Positions 1 through 10,600 of a stretch of 20,524 nucleotides of DNA are shown one piece after another (the first letter of the stretch is position 1; the number at the start of each line of letters is the position of its first letter). Source of the stretch: Silene noctiflora (taxonomy: Eukaryota; Streptophyta; Magnoliopsida; Caryophyllales; Caryophyllaceae). The stretch spans positions 7,642 to 28,165 of the forward strand of contig VHZZ01011755.1 in assembly GCA_009801015.1 (NCBI GenBank). The letters run 5' to 3'. The notes beneath the pieces were generated by a model. It was not told the DNA's origin, did no database searches, and saw nothing but the letters and a program-made list of their open reading frames with translations. The translations under genes and the position numbers were made by a program.

Positions 1-298
1 AAGTTGAAGTTATATCTTTCGGATGTACGGTCAGGTGTCGGTTCAGGTAATTTCGATCCATTATTCGGGTTCGGTATACTTTTGCCAGGTCTAAGCATAC
101 ACTATACCCCCTTCTCTTTACTCCCAACGTTGTGACCGGTTCAAGATTGAGAGGGTCATGGTGCGATTTCGGGACGTCTCCCAAATCTTTGCAAGGTTGG
201 CTCATATTAACCTCTACCCAGGTTCATTTTATTAGATACACGTAAGTTCATTTGGTTCATTGGTTTTAGGTTCCAAAATCATCGATCTGATACCACTT
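1..298 (-). mobile_element. probable internal region of an LTR retrotransposon (partial, cut by window edge)
   Basis: No convincing open frame is present. The stretch lies directly beyond a tRNA-type primer-binding site (284-295), on the side where the internal 5' leader of a reverse-oriented LTR retrotransposon would be. It is rich in degenerate gttcagg/ttcgggttc motifs. The assignment rests only on the adjacent primer-binding site; gag-pol would lie outside the window, if it exists. Confidence 0.35.
284..295 (-). other. LTR-retrotransposon primer-binding site (initiator tRNA-Met type)
   Basis: The bases gatctgatacca match 11 of 12 positions of gctctgatacca, the complement of the usual plant initiator-Met primer-binding site TGGTATCAGAGC. 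Three bases later a TG-starting sequence (tgtaacaccc, from 299) follows, the expected spacing between a primer-binding site and an LTR end. The element is therefore read on the minus strand, with its 5' LTR to the right. Confidence 0.6.
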
Positions 299-905
299 TG
301 TAACACCCTCATTTACCGAGAAGCTTTTACTAAGACCTTCCCTAGGAAATGGGAGAGTTACTATCCCGGTTGTCCGATGTAGTACGCATCAAACCAACCA
401 TCGTGAAACAAAATCCATAATAAACTTAGTAATGTATTTAACAAACCACTATAAAATTCTTATACATCTCAACCAAAACTCCAAAACTGTAAGTCAAAAC
501 TGTATAACCGAAACTGTATAATTAAAACTGTATCAAAACTATAACAAAACTACGACTAAGTCTCAAAATATCAAGCTAAGTGAAGACTCATCACAAGCTC
601 CTCCAACCCAGCTAGCCAGCACAACAATCAGGACCTGCCAGAACTCACCATTTGCCGAAAATATCAAATAGATCAGAACATAGTTTAAAAACAATATTAA
701 GGTCACTCACAATAATAAAAATAATCACAACTAAATGAATGCACCACATGTATAAAGTCACACACACACACGCCAACACTCGTCTCCTCCACCACGACAA
801 CCCGATGAAGGCATCACAACACCGCCACCAGCAGCCGCACCGCAACATGAAAGTACCCGCATCGCAACACGGAGTACTGTGCCTGGATCGCAACCCGAAC
901 ACAAC
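299..905 (-). mobile_element. putative LTR (5' LTR of a minus-strand retrotransposon or LTR remnant)
   Basis: The left border is set by the TG at 299-300 next to the primer-binding site; read on the minus strand the LTR ends in ...gggtgttaca. The right border is not visible: I saw no second LTR copy and no target duplication, so the end given is only where composition turns strongly AT-rich. Within it, a loose tandem series of aaaactgtat-like units lies at about 474-556, and a short CA run at about 761-772. The two short open frames here, one on each strand, show no protein family features and are likely chance. Confidence 0.35.
474..556 (+). repeat. degenerate short tandem repeat, unit about aaaactgtataa
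   Basis: The motif aaaactgtat or a close variant recurs four to five times with spacings of about 12-19 bases (aaaactgtaag, aaaactgtataacc, gaaactgtataatt, aaaactgtatc, aaaactataac). It lies inside the putative LTR and may be an internal subrepeat of it. Confidence 0.5.
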
Positions 906-1887
906 AGCCAGGTTCAATTTTGAAAATGTAAAATCGTTACTTGCTTTATTCTAACTACTGAAGATTTTAAAATGTGAACTTTGAATTTTGAGCTACAAAA
1001 CATGGGTTTTAATACTCTTTATTGTGGTTAAACTGGCCCATAAATTTTGTTTAATATCTATGAGTTTTAATTTCAAAACTCACAATTTTATTTTAAATAT
1101 TCAAGGTTTAAGATTGAAAAGCTTGAGCTTCAATTAAAGTATAGGAGTTGTAAATTTCAAAGGTTTCATTTATACTCACAATTGGGTTCTTCAATTTTAA
1201 TTTCAAAACTTACAATTTTATTTCTCTCTAATTCTTCATTTCTTCAACAATATCACCTAATATAATTCATTCATTTTCTTCAAATTCTACCCTAATCAAT
1301 TTAATTGAATTCTAGTTCTATTATTTCCATTTTCTCTTAAAATTAGTTAGTGTTCTTCATCATCAATTTTCCCCAAATTGAAAAAAATTAAAGGTTTTTC
1401 AATTTTCCCCAAATTGAAACCCTAAAATTCGATTCAATCAATTGAAAAACAACAAATTGGGAAAAATATCAAATTTGTAGTAACACTACCAACAACAACA
1501 AATCGAAGATAAATTTAAGAGAAAATAGAATGTACGATACTTACTCTTGAAGTAAAACCGTTATACAATGACACAACTTTGTCACTCATGATCTGGAGCC
1601 GTTATTCGACAATGGGGATGAATTACAGTGGAAATTAGGGAAACATTTGGGGAAACTTTTAGATAATAAGGGTGAGGTAAATGATAGGTAAATTGAAAAG
1701 ATCTGGTAAGTAAGCAAAGAAATAGGCAAGGGTATTTCGGTCAAACGTCATCGTAGTGCAATTTTTAAAGAAAAGTAATATTATGACTGTAATTTTTAAT
1801 TTTCAAAAAAACTTTACAAGGATTTAATTTTCAAAAAGTGGTTTTTATAAGGCTATATAATCAACATTTTTTTCTAAATTAAACACA
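906..1887. other. AT-rich intergenic stretch with no supportable gene
   Basis: The stretch is dominated by A/T homopolymer-rich sequence such as repeated tttcaaaactyacaatttta (near 1071 and 1202) and twofold ttccccaaattg. No frame shows protein family features. One very short minus-strand frame (1545-1589) ends in a good splice donor and is discussed as a weak finding, not as a gene. Confidence 0.5.
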
Positions 1888-2073
1888 GTTAAAGAATCAA
1901 AGCGTGTTGCTTGTGGCGGATAATCCGTCACAAGGTGAAGACGGATAATGTCCTTCTCACAATAAGACAGGTGAGGGAGAAACGAAAGACGACTCTATTA
2001 ATAATGCCCCTTATTGTGTGATGGGCACTATCCGTCTTTACCTTGTGATGGATAATGGCCGTCGTTAAAGAAT
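1888..2073. mobile_element. foldback MITE (long imperfect terminal inverted repeats)
   Basis: The arm at 1924-1953 pairs with 2023-2052 over 30 bases with about four mismatches. The pairing continues inward (cacaataag at 1958-1966 with cttattgtg at 2010-2018) and, less perfectly, outward from about 1913 and 2063. A 10-base direct repeat, gttaaagaat, lies at 1888-1897 and 2064-2073. If it is the target duplication, its size fits a Mutator-type MITE. On the left, however, 15 bases separate it from the visible arm, so the exact border is uncertain. No coding capacity. It sits about 190 bp upstream of the trihelix gene start. Confidence 0.65.
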
Positions 2074-2202
2074 AGTGTTAGCCAAGTAGCTGTGTTAAGC
2101 CAGGTTGTACAAACATTAATGTATAGTGGCTTACCGCTTAAAGTGGCTGATTAAAGCGTAGCAGGAGGCGGTCTAATTGAACCGTTGTACACCTTCCGTC
2201 GT

Positions 2203-2219
2203 AGCTCTCTCTCTCTCTT
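2203..2219 (+). promoter_or_regulatory. CT-repeat (Y-patch-like) in the 5' leader of the trihelix gene
   Basis: A (CT)n run at about 2205-2218 lies 45-60 bases before the ATG at 2264. Pyrimidine-rich CT tracts are common around plant transcription starts and in 5' UTRs. I see no clear TATA box at a fitting distance; the transcription start is not defined by the sequence. Confidence 0.4.
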
Positions 2220-2263
2220 AGGGTTCCTTCAAATTCCCCCAAAATCCCGAATTAACAACCTCA

Positions 2264-3259
2264 ATGGATCGTCGATCAAGCTACCCTTACTCTCGCCGAT
2301 CACAATATCAACGCAGTTACGGCGAAGACGACGCCGTTTTAGCTTCTTTTAATGATTCCGACGATTCCGGCAACAACGAGGAAGACAACAATGACGAAGA
2401 CTACCGCGGTCACCGCTTCCGTCACCAAATTCCGACGCGCCACCCTCGTAAACACCGTAAACTCTCAACTTTAAATTACCATTTTACCCCTACGCCTACC
2501 CCCGCCGAAACCCCCAATTGGTCCGACCAGGCTACTTTCGTCCTTTTGGAAATATGGGGTGACCGCTTTCTCCAGCTCGGCCGAAGTAGTCTCCGGTCTG
2601 ACGACTGGAGTGATGTTGCCGAGCGGGTTTCGCAGGCGACTCGGTCCAAACTCGAGGTTTTGGATTGTCGAAACAGGTTGAATGTGTTGAAAGCTAAGTA
2701 TAAGAGGGAAAAGGTTAAATGGGGTGGTTTAGGCGGTGGAATTAGTAAGTGGGTATTTTATAAAAAGATGGATGGTTTGATGACAATGTCACCTCGGCAA
2801 TTGCAGCAGCAGGAGCAATGTGGGTTGGCTTGCGGTGTTGATTCGGGTGAGTTTGTGTTTATGAATCCTAGGGTGTATTTGGACCACTCTAATGCCCTTG
2901 ATGAGATGAGGGATAGCCCTGGAAATTCGGAGTCCGGGGGGAGCGACGATGATGAGGATGAGGACGAGGAGAGCGACGATGAGGATGAAGAGGGTGATGA
3001 TGAGCAGGATGAGGTTGAGGCCGAGGAGTCATATAGGTTGTTATCGGAGTCGATTCAGAGGGTTGGGCAGATATATGAAAAGATTGAGGATAGTAAGAGG
3101 CATCATATGATGGAATTGGAGAGGATGAGAGCTGAGTTTCAGCGCGATTTAGAGGTTCATAAGAAGGAGATGGTCGATAGGACTACAGCCGAGATCGAGA
3201 AATTATGTGAAAAGGGTGATCAGAGTAGCAATTGCTCAGCTGAAAATGTTATAGGGTGA
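2264..3259 (+). CDS. trihelix transcription factor, SIP1/ASIL-like
   Basis: A nuclear DNA-binding protein of 331 residues, uninterrupted. Residues about 85-172 form the trihelix (Myb/SANT-like) domain: W86 in helix 1, W115 in helix 2 (DDWSDVAERV), a basic third helix (CRNRLNVLKAKYKREK, 135-150), then SKWVFYKKMDGL, the extra amphipathic helix typical of the SIP1 clade. The N-terminus is acidic around 31-46, then basic (RHPRKHRK, 59-66), a possible nuclear signal. A strongly acidic Asp/Glu tract covers about 227-254. A predicted coiled coil (about 255-316, ESIQRVGQIYEKIEDSKR onward) probably dimerises; this order is standard for the ASIL1/ASIL2 group, which bind GT elements and repress seed-maturation genes in Arabidopsis. 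The specific target here is unknown. The ATG has G at +4 and follows an untranslated CT-rich leader. The stop codon overlaps a strong splice-donor sequence, so the last residues may differ in the spliced mRNA. Family assignment is firm; the exact orthologue is not. Confidence 0.88.
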   Translation: MDRRSSYPYSRRSQYQRSYGEDDAVLASFNDSDDSGNNEEDNNDEDYRGHRFRHQIPTRHPRKHRKLSTLNYHFTPTPTPAETPNWSDQATFVLLEIWGDRFLQLGRSSLRSDDWSDVAERVSQATRSKLEVLDCRNRLNVLKAKYKREKVKWGGLGGGISKWVFYKKMDGLMTMSPRQLQQQEQCGLACGVDSGEFVFMNPRVYLDHSNALDEMRDSPGNSESGGSDDDEDEDEESDDEDEEGDDEQDEVEAEESYRLLSESIQRVGQIYEKIEDSKRHHMMELERMRAEFQRDLEVHKKEMVDRTTAEIEKLCEKGDQSSNCSAENVIG

Positions 3260-3676
3260 GTGAATGCAGGTTTCTTTATGTTTGGCATGTTTGTCACTGT
3301 TTTCTTGTGTATTTAAGCGTAGTAGCAATTGTCATGTATGATGTATCGAATACGGGCATGAGTATCACCTCTGGATGATTTTAGTTGACGTGCTATTGAA
3401 CAAATTGTCTGACCATGTTTTGTAGGTTGTTGTATCATCCCTTAATGTTCTAGAATAGATGCTACTCTGTGATCATTAATTCATTTCCTTGTTATGAGTT
3501 GGATAATAAGTATCTAATTCCATCCCTGCAGAATTAATACTAATACAATCGTCATTTATTAACTGGATCATACACTCTTCAATTAAATGCTTAGATTTTG
3601 TTGCTAATTTCTTAGCTCTGTAAAGCTATATCCCAATGTTTAACCTTCCAAATTCATTTCGTACAGGGAATGATAG
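3256..3676 (+). other. probable intron at the 3' end of the trihelix gene
   Basis: A good donor, gg|gtgagt, begins at 3256 and overlaps the TGA stop (3257-3259). Two candidate acceptors follow: tacag at 3662-3666 and gatag at 3672-3676. With the first, the protein ends two codons later (Ile-Gly-Glu-stop). With the second, it gains a basic tail (EFERQKQRQAGNCKI) up to a stop at 3723-3725. Unspliced, the protein ends at Gly331. Which form is used cannot be decided from sequence alone. Confidence 0.45.
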
Positions 3677-3725
3677 GGAATTTGAAAGGCAAAAGCAGCG
3701 GCAAGCTGGCAACTGCAAAATTTAG

Positions 3726-4671
3726 GGAGGTTAGGTGTATCTGTTGTAACTGGAAATCAGATGTTTCGATCTTTTTGTACTCGTAACTTTTAGGTGTAAT
3801 TTTAATTAATTTTTATGTCTTCGCTTATATGGTCATGTTCCATCATCATTTTTGCAGTTTGTGAAATAGAGCGGCTTATAATTATAATCTCCCCTTGAGA
3901 AATGACTTTGCTGTTGTTTAATGGTTAATTATGCTTTACCTAGTGCCTTCAATTGGGCTGTGTTTTCTGATTTTGCACAAACTTCTATCTACAGTCGATT
4001 GTGAATGAAGTTCACTAGATTGCATTACGACCCAGTTCATTTAAAGTTAAGGAGATGATGAAACCAATTAGATAGAAACAAAAGTCAAGAAAGGAAAACA
4101 AGAAGACCAACAATTACAAGGGTACATTGAAATCTTCTCTTTGAAAATTGGTAGCTCAAAAACAGAAGAGAGAGGGACCCGTTTTGCTGTTGCACGGATG
4201 TTGTCACTTGATATCCTCTAGGAAAGGTGAGAAGGGGTCCCCGTTGTGTCATTTCGATCATACTAGACTGATATAGGCGATTTTATGTACATGTTGGTTG
4301 ATTCAACATAGACAATGAGAAATAAATTGGAAGACGGAAACGGGACAGTGATATCAATGTGGAAAGTTTCCGCCTCGTGTATATACAACAGGCAACAACC
4401 TCTGTGGCCTAATCCCGAGTAAGCCTAGCAAACTTTATCAGACTCTAACAACCCGACATAAATTGACTCGGAGTGGCCTAAACTTACCAACCACAAAATG
4501 ACTTAATATTACACCCCATATATACCCAAACCTGAACGCGAGCGTATTTGAAATGACAGGTCCCATTTGCCAGTCTAATCCATCGTCTCCAGATAATAAT
4601 CAATAATATACAGGACTAGTATACTACTGTCTACTCGTACGTCACTTTCAGAGCTAGAAAGAGGGCAGAGA
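3726..4671. other. convergent intergenic region (3' ends of trihelix gene and MSH7)
   Basis: It contains the probable 3' UTR of the trihelix gene (T-rich, running on from 3660) and, on the minus strand, that of MSH7 (below 4672). I see no further coding frame, RNA gene or clear repeat. No canonical AATAAA stands out for either gene. Confidence 0.5.
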
Positions 4672-7600
4672 CTACATATATGAGGCCTTAACCTCGTGCC
4701 ACAGGCAAAAGAGGGTATCATACGCATCGTCGTCGAAATTGGTCGCCTGATATGATGAGATAGAAGCAAAGGTCTTTAACAAGTTTTCATGGAGGGTCGA
4801 GAACTCCGATCTTCGCTCGCTTGACTTGAAGCTCTCCCCGACCATCTCTTTCATTGTTTGACCTGCACTTGAAGCCGCCTCAACTACTTGCTTGGGGATT
4901 CCGGCCATTAGAGCCACTTGCAAGCCATAGCTTTCTGGACATGCACCTGCAGCTAGTCGATAAAGAAACACCAACTCGATGTCCTTTCCTAATGGGGTCC
5001 TTGGCCTCACAGCACACGCCATGTGTTGAAGGGAAACATGAGGGTGACTGGCGAATTCCTTGGTGAGGGAATGGTAGTGAGTCGCAAAAAGTAGACGACA
5101 CTTGACTTTCTCAACCAGATGGCGGAATACCTACAAAAATTGGTTGCATTAAGAAGTCAGGACAATTGTGAACTCAAATGTTCAGATAGACAGGACTAGG
5201 TAGCACGAGACCTATGTTACTCCGACATTTCACTTACCTGCCGTGTCGAGCGTCCGACAGAACACGACATTTTGACACTTCAGTTTAGAGTCTTTAGACC
5301 AAAAAATTGAAAAATTCGTACAAAATAGCCGTACCTGACACTTGTCAAAGAGTCGGGATAACATAGCACGAGACAGTAACACTAGTTAAACATGATAGGA
5401 TGAGAATTACAAATTCAAATAATTAGACACTAGGCCACAACTTCGAACACTTCCTGGATGACAAGTTGACAACACCGTAATTAGAGATAGTTGACCCCAA
5501 CCCAAGTAAACTAATCAAAGCCGCCTGAAAACCGCCCAATAAAGCCAGAATTTGATCAACCTTAACTGACTTGACTCGACCCGAGCTCAAACCAATAAAC
5601 GATACAAGCTGAGATCATATGAATTGAACCAACCGGTGACTTTCCCGATCGATCTCATAAATTGGTTCACCCTTCAACCCGACTTAACCAGTGCTTGACT
5701 CGAAGCAACCAGAAACCCGATTCAAATACAATTTAAACAAACCCCACCCAACATGTCATTAATATTTATCTGGTTACATCGAGGAATTATAATATATTAT
5801 TTTGTTTATTGTCAAATTAAAATGTATGTTCAACCTAATTTATTTGTGTGCTCCATTTTTGAAGTATTATTTTCAAATTCATTGCACAACTGTTTGGCAA
5901 TGCAAAATTATTATTTTGTTAACAAGTAACTAAAAGAGTATATATTAAAATCTCGTAAAACATAATTTGCAAAAGAGTTTGTTAAACTTATACAATCGAC
6001 AAGCTGGTTTGATGCAGTTGTACCCAACCAAACCCACAACTGAACCCAGTCCGACTTAATAATTGACTCGACCTCTAACACCCAACTCAATCAGATAGCG
6101 TGTTTTGACCCGCCACGTTGAATAACTTAACCCAAACTTGACCAGACCCGACGTCCTTATTGACCCGCACCAGAAATGGCCAGACTTTACCCAAAGTGAA
6201 CGAACATTTTGACACAATACAACCTGACTGCCTGACCCCCATAAGTAACTCCTGCTCTATTGTTACCTCCAATTGTGAATCAGACTCTAGATGTTAGATT
6301 GACCAAGATGTTGAGTAATAGTTAATTTAAGGACTTCCATGAATTGGGTTTAATTCTTTTAAGCCCATGAAGGTTATAATAATGGAGAAAAAGAGGGATG
6401 TGATGGTAGAGAATGAAAGCTGAAGAGGTAGTGAAAGGAGGATGAAGGGTATTCCTGTCTCAAGGACGAGATAATTTGTACCACACCTACTTCCTAATTT
6501 CTTTTTTTTTTCCCTCCATATCTCCTTAAGGAGCCCAAATAAGTAAAAGAATCTAGTTTTATGAGCTATAAACCGACTTTTCAAAGCTTGGCTACGTCAG
6601 AAAACAGCGTAGAGACCAACACATAGTATGCAGTCCATGAGCAATTATTACTGCAAATAAAACAATCCAGAGCAAAGAAATCTCACAGCATATGCAATAG
6701 CATATCCATCAAAAGTACTTGTTCCTCGGCCGAGCTCATCAAGAAGGACAAGAGAATCTTGTGTTGCACTTTGAAGAACTGAAGCTGTTTCCGCACACTC
6801 AATGTAAAAGGTGCCTGTAGTCAACACATAAAACATCAGTCACTCGATTTGCAGCATAGGCCAAATTTATAATGAATTTCATATTGACTCAACTCAATTG
6901 GACTCTACAGCAAACGATACTTCCAAAATGACTCAATTGGTCCTGCCTATGACCAAGTGGCTTCTACAACAATTATCTGGCAAATAGCCAACTGCTTAGT
7001 ATCAATGCCAAGTAAACGCAAAAACACTTAGTAGGCTAATGTGGTAGGCGCCTCTCTATGACAATAAAAAGCTCGAATTGCAAGCTGTCTACATTCATAA
7101 AGGGAAGAGCGAGCAGACATACAACAGTTTCATACCACATCAATCACACAGAGCAGCAGACAATTAAATGATAAGAGTACCCATTAATACATTAATCTCA
7201 AAACCCTCTAAGGGAGTGTTTGGTTCAAACAAAAAAGGTATGAGGTATGGATTTGGAATGAGCCAAACCCATACCAAGTGTTTGTTTGCAAAATATAAGG
7301 GTTTCATACCCATACCTCAAACCCATGAGGTATGGGTTTCTCATACCCAAGGAGGGGGGTGGGTATGAGATTGATTCCCATGAGTATCAAATTAAAATGG
7401 TAAAACATGTGAAAACAAAAATTATGGCATATTGTAAATCAATTATTTATATATTTATTTGATCAAAAAATTATCTTTATGATTTTATAATATCAAAAAT
7501 TATTATTTAAAATATTTTATTTTAAAGATTTTAACGTTAATTGAGTTTGAAACCCATACCCAAACACAAAGTATGAGGAATCAAGTTCCAACCCCATACC

Positions 7601-10600
7601 ACCCACATATGATTCCTGATTCCAAACCCATACCCATGCACGAAACAAACGCTCCCTAAAAGTATAGAAGCACCAAAGTTGAACAGATAAGAGAGCAAGA
7701 CTGTAAGATTACTTACTTTCACCGGTCATGATTCGATCAGTTGCACCAAGCCTGGTGAAAATAATGTCAGCAACTGATAAAGTGCACATATCACAAGGCA
7801 AATAGCAACCAAGCTGAAATAAAGATAAAAGTCAGAAGCAGAATCGTGTAAAACACAGAACCAGCACGACAAGCTGCAAACTGATAAAAGTCTTGAATGA
7901 GATGGTCTCACATGTGTGATCAACCCCAATCCTTATTCATTCTCATTTAATTTCATGGTTAATGGGGTGGTCTCACATGTAAACACTGTCTCCTATAAGC
8001 TTTTTCTAGTTACACAGAAAGTGAACCAACCTGCGCTAATACAACTGCTACACACACTGCACGCAAAAGAGTGGATTTGCCTCCCATATTTGGCCCAGTC
8101 AACAGTAAAGTCCGGGGAAGATGTTCAACTGAATCTTCCCCTAAGACTAAATCGTTTGGCACTGGAACTCCATGTTCTCCAAGTGCAAACGGATGCCATA
8201 AGCCTTTGAGTTTGAGTACAGGTCCTTTGTCATTTGAGCAAACAGTGCTGGAAGTAGACTGTGGTAAAATGGAAGGTCGAGACATAGGCCCACTACTATC
8301 AATTGCAATGGCAGCAAAAGATCTTAGCACATCAATGCAATTGAGGGCAAAAGTGATTTGTGACCATTGAGTTGCTTTCTCAACAAATAACTCAACCAAG
8401 ATGGAAAGCGTTTCAGCATCTGATTCTGTAGCTTCATGATCCTAATACAATAAATAGAACAGATCCGTCACACAGTGATGTGTGATTATCTACTTCACAG
8501 GAGTAATATGATGAACAAGAAATGTCTGAGTTTTTGACCAATAATTGTGTTAATCACTCCCCCATTCTATTTATATTGTCCCTAGTTTAGTGGTGAAACA
8601 GTGTCAACTTAGGCCAAAATTTTATTACAGATTTTATCCATTGTTGTTTTAATAAATCAAGCATATGAAAAATTTCACATTGTATCTCTACAAATACTGG
8701 AGACATTAATGATCACAATTGACATTGGTTGACCTCCAAAGTCAAATGGACCAATAGGTAGTAATAAAGGTTTAGGGGAGATCACAGGTTCACTGACACA
8801 GCTTCGTAATTTGTTCCACAATGCCTGTCTGGAGACACTTCTAAAACATATAAATGCATCAATGTTGAGAAACTAACCTGATAATTTGGAAAGTCACTGT
8901 CTATAGCAGCTTCAAATTGTGTAAGAAACTCAATAAGGCCATCATGCCCATTTAGTTCTGGCAGGTCTAGAATTTTTAATAACAATGACATAACATGCTC
9001 GTTCTGTAGAGCAACCAATAAATCCAATCCAAGACGTAAACCTTTAACAAGAGATCCAAAAACTTTCACCTGCATCATGTTAAACGTCAAACAAAAGGCT
9101 TTTAAGTGAAACAAGTAACCAACATTATCCCATGCCTAAATAGTTTGTTTCAACAGAATTTAAAAAAAATTGAGCTGACACTAATAATTATTAAGAGAAG
9201 CAGCTTTACTCTTTGTTTCAAAGTCTTCTTTCCAACCAAAGGCAATAGGAGTATAGCTTGGGAATGAACACTAGCTTTAACCCTTCCAAGTAACCTTTCT
9301 AGGTCTGGAATCTTGCGAAGATATTGTGCCACGAGTAACATGATTTCAGTACGGGTCATCAGAATCTCCACAATGTCAAGTCTGTTATTGATTGCCTTCA
9401 CATCCTTTAGTGGATGACAAATCCAGCTCCGTAAAAGCCGCTTCCCAGAATGAGTTAAGCAATGATCAAGATATTTGATCAATGTGCCTAAAGTCCAAGA
9501 ATTCACCTAAACAAAATTAACAACAACGAACTGTCTGAAAAACTTGTCTTATATAGCAAAGAATTCAGGAATTACCTTCTGAACCACCATCCGCGCTATT
9601 ATGGAAAACTTCAAGATTGATAAGTGTTTGCCCATCCATTCTGAGGCAACCTTTATAAACTTGGTATGGCAGAATATCTCCATTGCATAAAACATCATCA
9701 AGCTTTAGAAAAACCAGGTAATGATCAATTACTATGGAGTAGAATAGGATAAACATGGCAAATACAAAAATAATTAGATAATAATTTGAATAAAATTAAA
9801 AAAAGCCTTACCATCATCCTTGATAAATGAGTTATAAGTCCACCCAAAGCGCATAGAGAAGATGCATGTTTTGCATCATCGAATAGAGAATCCAGGAAGT
9901 TGTTCCCACCTTTAAAATATTTCTTTGATTTTATCGTACTTTGAACTTCGGCAGCATCAGAAACACTACAAACCGGAAACACTGATGTCAACTGCACTTC
10001 AGTGGTGCCTGCCATTTAGAGGGTGACATGCTTAATCGTTTCTCTTTACTGAAGTTTCGGCATTGCAAGCTTCAAATATTCGTACGACGAGAGTTACGAG
10101 TTGGCTAGATAATCTTTTACAATTTCACAACCACGACCCAAGATTGAAAAATACAAGGCAAAGTAACTACGAGACAGTCAGCAATTTGCTTTCAGAACAT
10201 GGGATTAGTTGAAGTTGAACACTTGAACATACCTGTAGACGAGTACTTTTTAAGGACTTTCTGAGCTTCTTTTGATAGACCTGTAGACAGATGATTGAGT
10301 TATATTTAGAAACAAAAGCTTAATTCCTCAGTGAAGACCACAAAATCCTCCACATCTGAAAAAGCTGATATCATTTATTCCTTTAAATAAGATTATTCAC
10401 CTTTACTGTCATGAATAATTTCCTTGGGAGACACCTACATGAGAAAATAAAATAAAGGTGAGACGGCCCTGGAGACATGTTTATCTTCAAGCTAGTAACT
10501 AGTTATTCAAACATGCATGACTTATGAAACGTAAGAGCATACTTGCATCAACAAGGCCATCAAACCAGCACATGAGGCATCATCACTAACAGAACCAGTC

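Noticed and set aside
739..954. Overlapping plus and minus open frames at 645-954
   Set aside because: Short, His/Cys-biased by base composition, no family features, and inside a probable LTR.
6327..6584. 85-codon minus-strand open frame in MSH7 intron 16
   Set aside because: Hydrophobic, T-rich composition without homology; it lies between exons 16 and 17, which join in phase as Ala then Val-Phe-Arg, as in Arabidopsis MSH7.
8557..8755. Possible second Stowaway-like MITE in MSH7 intron 13 (cactcccccattctatttatattgtcc)
   Set aside because: The left side resembles a Stowaway terminus, but I found no matching inverted end or TA pair on the right, so borders cannot be supported.
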